Shown in pieces: positions 59,501 to 64,000 of a stretch of DNA of 64,000 nucleotides (position 1 is its first letter; every line of letters starts with the position of its first letter). The notes beneath the pieces were generated by a model. The model saw only the letters and a program-made list of their open reading frames with translations. It had not been told where the DNA came from and made no database searches. The stretch is from the NCBI RefSeq assembly GCF_964340395.1, contig NC_135558.1, positions 20,673,871 to 20,737,870 on the forward strand, in the 5' to 3' direction. This stretch comes from Glandiceps talaboti (taxonomy: Eukaryota > Hemichordata > Enteropneusta > Spengelidae). Both the position numbers and the translations under genes were made by a program.

Positions 59501-62500
59501 AAATTGTAAAATTACTGAAAATGGCCATTAGGTTTATTGACCAATAATTACGTTCATTCGGCAATGGAAAGTACAAGTTATCTAAAAAGTCTTTTGTCAG
59601 TTCCAAGCATGTGACAAGCTGTGACAATCTTATGTTACAAGTATATTGTAGCTGAATGAAGAATTATTTTGGAGATTAGAGTACTTATATTATCAGCAGT
59701 AATATTTTTCAAAAACGTCAATGTGAGTAGCATCAATAGTAAATGTTAGAATCTGAATGACTGTTATTTCATTCCATCAATAAGTTTATACTGTATTGTT
59801 TGTTTGATTCATTCCTTTAAGGATGGATCCCAAGGCCAAGGAAGCTGGTACGAAGATGGAAAGAAGATGAACATCAGACAGCCAATTAAGAAGAGAAAGA
59901 AGTAAGCAAACATTTGAAATTGAAAATTACTGAAAATGGCCATTAGGTTTTATTGACCAATAATTACGTTCATTCAGCAATGGAAAGTACAAGTTATCTA
60001 AAGAGTCTTTTGTCAGTTCCAAATTCCAAGCATATGACAAGCTGTGACAATCTTATGTTACAAATAGATTGTAGCTGAATGAAGAATTATTTTGGAGATT
60101 AGAGTACTTATATTGTCAGCAGTAATATTTTTCAGAAAAGTCAATGTGAGTAGCTTCAATAGAAAATGTTAGAATCTGAATGACTGTTATTTCATTCCAT
60201 CAATAAGTTTATACTGTATTGTTTGTTTGATTCATCCCTTTAAGGATGGATCCCAAGGCCAAGGAAGCTGGTACGAAGATGGAAAGAAGATGAACATCAG
60301 ACAGCCAATTAAGAAGAGAAAGAAGTAAGCGAGCATTTGAAATTGTGTAAAATTACTGAAAATGGCCATTAGGTTTTATTGACCAATAATTACGTTCATT
60401 CGGCAATGGCAAGTACAAGTTATCTAAAGGGTCTTTTGTCAGTTCCAAGCATATGACAAGCTGTGAAAATCTTATGTTACAAGTAGATTGTAGCTGAATG
60501 AAGAATTATTTTGGAGGTTAACATACTTATATTATCAGCAGTAATATTTTTCAAAAAGGTCAATGTGAGTAGCATCAATAGTAAATGTTAGAATCTGAAT
60601 GACTGTTATTTCATTCCATCAATAAGTTTATATTGTACTGTTTGATTAATTCCTTTAAGGATGGATCCCAATGCCAAGGAAGATGGTACGAAGATGGAAA
60701 GAAGATGAACATCAGACAGCCAATCAAGAAGAGAAAGAAGTAAGCGAACATTTGAAATTGTAAAATTACTGAAAATGGCCATTAGGTTTATTGACCAATA
60801 ATTACGTTCATTCGGCAATGGAAAGTACAAGTTATCTAAAAAGTCTTTTGTCAGTTCCAAGCATGTGACCAGCTGTGACAATCTTATGTTACAAGTATAT
60901 TGTAGCTGAATGAAGAATTATTTTGGAGATTAGAGAACTTATATTATCAGCAGTAATATTTTTCAAAAACGTCAATGTGAGTAGCATCACAAGTAAATGT
61001 TAGAATCTGAATGACTGTTATTTCATTCCATCAATAAGTTTATACTGTATTGTTTGTTTGATTCATTCCTTTAAGGATGGATCTCAAGGCCAAGGAAGCT
61101 GGTACGAAGATGGAAAGAAGATGAACATTAGACAGCCAATCAAGAAGAGAAAGAAGTAAGCGAACATTTGAAATTGAAAAATTACTGAAAATGGCCATTA
61201 GGTTTTATTGACCAATAATTACGTTCATTCAGCTATGGAAAGTACAAGTTATCTAAAGAGTCTTTTGTCAGTTCCAACTTCCAAGCATATGACAAGCTGT
61301 GACAATCTTATGTTACAAATAGATCGTAACTAAATGAACAATTATTTTGGAGATTAGACTACTTATATTATCAGCAGTAATATTTTTCAAAAAGGTCAAT
61401 GTGAGTAGCATCAATAGTAAATGTTAGAATCTGAACGACTGTTATCTCATTCCATCAATAAGTTTATACTGTATTGTTTGTTTGATTCATTCCTTTAAGG
61501 ATGGATCTGGAAGCTGGTACGAAGATGGAAAGAAGATGAACATCAAACAGCCAATCAAGAAGAGAAAGAAGTAAGCGAACATTTGAAATTGTAAAATTAC
61601 TGAAAATGGCCATTAGGTTTTATTGACCAATAATTACGTTCATTCAGCAATGGAAAGTACAAGTTATCTAAAGAGTCTTTTGTCAGTTCCAAATTCCAAG
61701 CATATGACAAGCTGTGACAATCTTATGTTACAAATAGATTGTAGCTGAATGAAGAATTATTTTGGAGATTAGAGTACTTATATTGTCAGCAGTAATATTT
61801 TTCAGAAAAGTCAATGTGAGTAGCTTCAATAGAAAATGTTAGAATCTGAATGACTGTTATTTCATTCCATCAATAAGTTTATACTGTATTATTTGTTTGA
61901 TTCATTCCTTTAAGGATGGATCTCAAGGCCAAGGAAGCTGGTACGAAGATGGAAAGAAGATGAACATCAGACAGCTAATCAAGAAGAGAAAGAAGTAAGC
62001 GAACATTTGAAATTGTAAAATTATTGAAAATGGCCATTAGGTTTTATTGACCAATAATTACGTTCATTCAGCAATGGAAAGTACAAGTTATCTAAAGGGT
62101 CTTTTGTCAGTTCCAACTTCCAAGCATATGACAAGCTGTGACAATGTTATGTTACAAGTAGATTGTAGCTGAATGAAGAATTATTTTGGAGATTAGAGTA
62201 CTTATATTGTCAGCAGTAATATTTTTCAAAAAAGTCAATGTGAGTAGCATCAATAGTAAATGTTCGAATCTGAATGACTGTTATTTCATTCCATCAATAA
62301 GTTTATACTGTATTGTTTATTTGATTCATTCCTTTAAGGATGGATCTCAAGGCCAAGGAAGCTGGTACGAAGATGGAAAGAAGATGAACATCAGACAGCC
62401 AATCAAGAAGAGAAAGAAGTAAGCGAACATTTGACATTGTAAAATTACTGAAAATGGCCATTAGGTTTATTGACCAATAATTACGTTCATTCGGCAATGG

Positions 62501-64000
62501 AAAGTACAAGTTATCTAAAGGGTCTTTTGTCAGTTCCAAGCATATGACAAGCTGTGAAAATCTTATGTTACAAGTAGATTGTAGCTGAATGAAGAATTAT
62601 TTTGGAGGTTAGCATACTTATATTATCAGCAGTAATATTTTTCAAAAAGGTCAATGTGAGTAGCATCAATAGTAAATGTTAGAATCTGAATGACTGTTAT
62701 TGCATTCCATCAATAAGTTTATATTGTACTGTTTGATTAATTCCTTTAAGGATGGATCCCAAGGCCAAGGAAGATGGTACGAAGATGGAAAGAAGATGAA
62801 CATCAGACAGCCAATCAAGAAGAGAAAGAAGTAAGCGAACATTTGAAATTGTAAAATTACTGAAAATGGCCATTAGGTTTATTGACCAATAATTACGTTC
62901 ATTCGGCAATGGAAAGTACAAGTTATCTAAAAAGTCTTTTGTCAGTTCCAAGCATGTGACAAGCTGTGACAATCTTATGTTACAAGTATATTGTAGCTGA
63001 ATGAAGAATTATTTTGGAGATTAGAGTACTTATATTATCAGCAGTAATATTTTTCAAAAACGTCAATGTGAGTAGCATCAATAGTAAATGTTAGAATCTG
63101 AATGACTGTTATTTCATTCCATCAATAAGTTTATACTGTATTGTTTGTTTGATTCATTCCTTTAAGGATGGATCCCAAGGCCAAGGAAGCTGGTACGAAG
63201 ATGGAAAGAAGATGAACATCAGACAGCCAATTAAGAAGAGAAAGAAGTAAGCAAACATTTGAAATTGAAAATTACTGAAAATGGCCATTAGGTTTTATTG
63301 ACCAATAATTACGTTCATTCAGCAATGGAAAGTACAAGTTATCTAAAGAGTCTTTTGTCAGTTCCAAATTCCAAGCATATGACAAGCTGTGACAATCTTA
63401 TGTTACAAATAGATTGTAGCTGAATGAAGAATTATTTTGGAGATTAGAGTACTTATATTGTCAGCAGTAATATTTTTCAGAAAAGTCAATGTGAGTAGCT
63501 TCAATAGAAAATGTTAGAATCTGAATGACTGTTATTTCATTCCATCAATAAGTTTATACTGTATTGTTTGTTTGATTCATCCCTTTAAGGATGGATCCCA
63601 AGGCCAAGGAAGCTGGTACGAAGATGGAAAGAAGATGAACATCAGACAGCCAATTAAGAAGAGAAAGAAGTAAGCGAGCATTTGAAATTGTGTAAAATTA
63701 CTGAAAATGGCCATTAGGTTTTATTGACCAATAATTACGTTCATTCGGCAATGGCAAGTACAAGTTATCTAAAGGGTCTTTTGTCAGTTCCAAGCATATG
63801 ACAAGCTGTGAAAATCTTATGTTACAAGTAGATTGTAGCTGAATGAAGAATTATTTTGGAGGTTAACATACTTATATTATCAGCAGTAATATTTTTCAAA
63901 AAGGTCAATGTGAGTAGCATCAATAGTAAATGTTAGAATCTGAATGACTGTTATTTCATTCCATCAATAAGTTTATATTGTACTGTTTGATTAATTCCTT
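56559..64000 (+). repeat. Array block 8: units 92-108, with a 3,345-bp duplication running off the window
   Basis: Exons start at 56892, 57315, 57739, 58153, 58569, 58993, 59406, 59822, 60245, 60660, 61076, 61500, 61915, 62339, 62751, 63167 and 63590. Exons 59406, 59822 and 60245 match 62751, 63167 and 63590 at exactly 3,345 bp, sharing GTTATTGCATTCC, TTCATCCCTTT and ATTGTGTAAAATT. The copy at 58,993 has lost its acceptor AG (TTTATG). The copy at 61,500 lacks nine bases in frame, removing Gln-Gly-Gln. The next exon is expected just past the window end. Confidence 0.95.

Larger units (their letters stand above)
18436..64000 (+). repeat. Tandem array of a ~420-bp exon-bearing unit, 108 exon copies in window
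   Basis: The array starts at about 18,436 within a broken first unit and is still running at the window end. Exon-to-exon spacing averages 419.7 bp. The consensus unit is an 80-nt exon-like segment, a GTAAGC donor, ~320 nt of AT-rich intron-like DNA, and a T-rich tract ending CATTCCTTTAAG. Length classes (413, 416, 417, 423, 424) come from four indels: a 7-nt ACTTCCA duplication, a 4-nt TTGT difference before the acceptor, and single-base losses after the donor (TTGTAAAA/TTGAAAA) and in GGTTTTATT. No tRNA, rRNA or snRNA gene is visible in the unit. It could be a tandem exon array of a gene or a satellite derived from one. Confidence 0.98.

Noticed and set aside
22727-62422. Recurring 78-codon plus-strand frame in array units, read as an independent small gene
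   Set aside because: It opens with a TTG codon, and there is no in-frame ATG before the exon. Its first 51 codons are intron-like AT-rich sequence ending in an acceptor. Only the last 27 codons look like coding exon.
19886-62972. Recurring 85-91-codon minus-strand frame in array units
   Set aside because: It also lacks a true ATG at its start, crosses the exon antisense and the intron, is broken by ordinary indels in many units, and carries no recognisable motif. It is best read as a shadow.
18436-64000. CRISPR array
   Set aside because: The unit is ~420 bp and nearly identical throughout, without short repeats alternating with unique spacers. The surrounding sequence is eukaryotic.
18436-64000. 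Tandem 5S rRNA, snRNA or histone gene cluster
   Set aside because: The unit contains no 5S-like internal promoter, no snRNA Sm-site and stem arrangement that I recognise, and no histone-fold sequence. The only coding-like part is the 27-residue segment.

Overview
This is eukaryotic, almost certainly metazoan, nuclear DNA. The base composition is AT-rich. It holds intron-like sequence with GT-AG splice signals, a decayed non-LTR retrotransposon, DNA-transposon and foldback elements, microsatellites, CTCF- and E2F-like motifs, and no bacterial-style gene packing. A marine invertebrate is my best guess, from overall texture only; I cannot name the species or phylum. I see no tRNA, rRNA, CRISPR array or intact long gene.

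Layout. Bases 1-18,435 are a low-gene-density mosaic. They contain: a degenerate ~200-bp repeat family (361-860, again inside 8,164-9,204); a candidate promoter with an E2F-type site and a 42-codon ORF (1,867-2,133); two small exon-like segments (2,702-2,772 and 3,046-3,108); a dead minus-strand LINE (3,433-5,106) carrying an 84-bp triplication and a 400-bp palindrome-bearing insertion; a candidate promoter with a first exon (7,246-7,346); a PIF/Harbinger-like non-autonomous element with TTA target duplication (8,164-9,204); a patchwork of modules in both orientations (10,660-17,230), including a perfect 94-bp-arm foldback element (11,861-12,060); and a CpG-rich start with ATG exon, CRE and 5' hairpin (12,480-12,824). 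Just before the array are degenerate tandem repeats (17,490-18,398).

Bases 18,436-64,000 are one tandem array of a ~420-bp unit. I counted 108 copies in the window and it runs off the right edge. Every unit holds the same exon-like 80-nt segment, with a pyrimidine-rich 3' splice site ending in AAG and a GTAAGC 5' splice site. Only one frame of this segment stays open across the main variants. It encodes a 27-residue Gly/Gln-rich then strongly basic peptide (starts DGSQGQGSWYED, ends PIKKRKK) and reaches TAA immediately after the donor. Unit lengths fall into discrete classes (mainly 413, 416, 417, 423, 424) explained by four small indels. Their order reveals nested higher-order repeats (periods near 836, 847, 1,253, 1,670, 1,688, 2,517, 3,345 and 3,770 bp), the signature of repeated unequal exchange.

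The main hypothesis is a large tandem array of one spliceable mini-exon, perhaps terminal exons of a host gene, related to the two single exons near 3 kb. The exon at 3,046 shares its upstream intron sequence with the array, and both upstream exons have a frame resembling the array peptide. A plain satellite that happens to contain an exon-derived sequence is the competing explanation. Transcript data would decide.
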